DNA of 14,789 nt from an uncultured Eubacteriales bacterium. Lineage in GTDB: Bacteria > Bacillota > Clostridia > Oscillospirales > Acutalibacteraceae. The stretch is from contig CAKSDF010000033.1 in the NCBI GenBank assembly GCA_934444695.1, positions 1-14,789 on the forward strand. The letters are read 5' to 3'. A program made the translations under genes and the position numbers. Below the pieces are notes generated by a model that was given only the letters and a program-made list of their open reading frames with translations, was not told where the DNA came from and made no database searches. Position 1 is the stretch's first letter. Each line of letters begins with the position of its first letter. Shown here one piece after another: positions 14,143 through 14,789 of the stretch.

Positions 14143-14789
14143 TTACCACCTCACATAACCTGCATAATTGATGCTTCCCTTGAAGTAATAAAAGTTAGAT
14201 ATAGTAGCCGACCAACCATCTGCCACTCGTAGGTAATTACCGTCACTGCACTCCTGATATCCAACACAAAGTAAGGAGTGATTGCCATATTTACTATCGT
14301 TATGTGTACCAATAATTACTGGATAGCTTTGATCAATATTGTCTTTTATAAAACTCCAAGTCACACCACTCAACAGCCCATTCTGCTGGTATCCGCTACC
14401 AGAAATGTGGTCATATCTTGACCTGGAAAAAGCCGTTAGTCCCGGAATAATTTGATTAAAGTATGTACCCTTGATATATTCTGTGCGTAATCCTGCATAT
14501 AACATACAAAACACCGAATTCGATGGATTTCTTGCCGATTCACTACCATTCCAAAGGCCGTAATGACCGCCTGGTTTAATTGTTCCCCAATAATATATCA
14601 TATTTGTAGCCGCTACCGGAGTGCAATGATCTCTGTTTACAAAATTGCTTGTTATATACGGAACAAAATTAAAATTGTTTTTGTCATTATCCCAATATAC
14701 TCCGTTAAGGTTTTTGTTTGTGTAAACAACCTGCTCCATAGGACTGACCGTTTCGGAGGAAATTCTTGCTTCGTTTTCAATTTCAATCA
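14143..14789 (-). CDS. Papain-fold cysteine peptidase, C39-like (partial, 5' end outside window)
   Basis: The visible part carries a plausible papain-type catalytic set. Numbering from the first visible Met (14739), Cys39 is in DHCTPVAATNMIYYWG, His154 in GNHSLLCVGYQ, and Asp174 in LRVADGWSA, in the right order and spacing for C39-like or related peptidases. That Met is unlikely to be the start: the frame stays open to the window edge (ending IENEARISSETVSP before it) and no ribosome-binding site precedes it, so a signal peptide or propeptide probably lies outside. The gene is visibly richer in AT than its neighbours, with many AAA, ATA and TTA codons. Secretion and substrate cannot be judged from this fragment. 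The family call rests on motifs only. Confidence 0.72.
   Translation of the reverse strand, partial: IEIENEARISSETVSPMEQVVYTNKNLNGVYWDNDKNNFNFVPYITSNFVNRDHCTPVAATNMIYYWGTIKPGGHYGLWNGSESARNPSNSVFCMLYAGLRTEYIKGTYFNQIIPGLTAFSRSRYDHISGSGYQQNGLLSGVTWSFIKDNIDQSYPVIIGTHNDSKYGNHSLLCVGYQECSDGNYLRVADGWSATISNFYYFKGSINYAGYVRW

Overview
The window comes from a spore-forming, low-to-medium GC Firmicute, most likely an anaerobic clostridium of the Oscillospiraceae/Ruminococcaceae type. The evidence is a complete spoIIA operon (SpoIIAA, SpoIIAB, sigma-F), the germination protease Gpr, an alpha/beta-type small acid-soluble spore protein (SASP), a GerA-type tricistronic germinant receptor, and a split cobalamin-dependent methionine synthase of the kind common in clostridia. 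No rRNA, tRNA, CRISPR array or insertion sequence was seen.

Layout. Positions 2-3537 (+) hold the end of a MetH reactivation-domain protein, a MetH lacking that domain, and an Rrf2-family regulator, closed by a strong hairpin terminator. Convergent to this is rplM-rpsI (minus, 3750-4592), with its own terminator, a near-consensus sigma-A promoter and a structured 5' leader. Next come gpr (minus, 4938-5792) and rpsT (plus, 5946-6206), which are divergent; rpsT has a clear sigma-A promoter. The spoIIA operon (minus, 6314-7784) follows, its genes joined by ATGA overlaps. Upstream of it lie a degenerate 15-bp tandem repeat and then a DUF421/DUF4363 membrane-protein pair (minus, 8080-9256). Divergent from that pair is the gerA-type operon (plus, 9342-13202), followed by the SASP gene (plus, 13405-13599). 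The right edge (minus, 13698-14789) holds a papain-fold cysteine peptidase, cut by the window end, and a small membrane-anchored protein whose start lies 4 nt after the peptidase stop. This edge is more AT-rich than the rest.

How the genes fit together. SpoIIAA/SpoIIAB/sigma-F open the forespore programme. The SASP coats spore DNA, Gpr degrades SASPs at germination, and the Ger proteins sense germinants in the spore inner membrane. The DUF421/DUF4363 pair sits between these and may be a spore membrane module (inference). The ribosomal-protein and methionine-synthase genes are housekeeping.

The points most worth a second look are: the GerC-type subunit has Tyr where the family has its lipobox Cys; the same protein carries a serine-rich insertion containing an 8-codon tandem duplication; a 15-bp minisatellite lies upstream of spoIIA; and the terminal peptidase/small-protein pair could be a protease and inhibitor or partner. 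I found no convincing wholly new multi-gene system.
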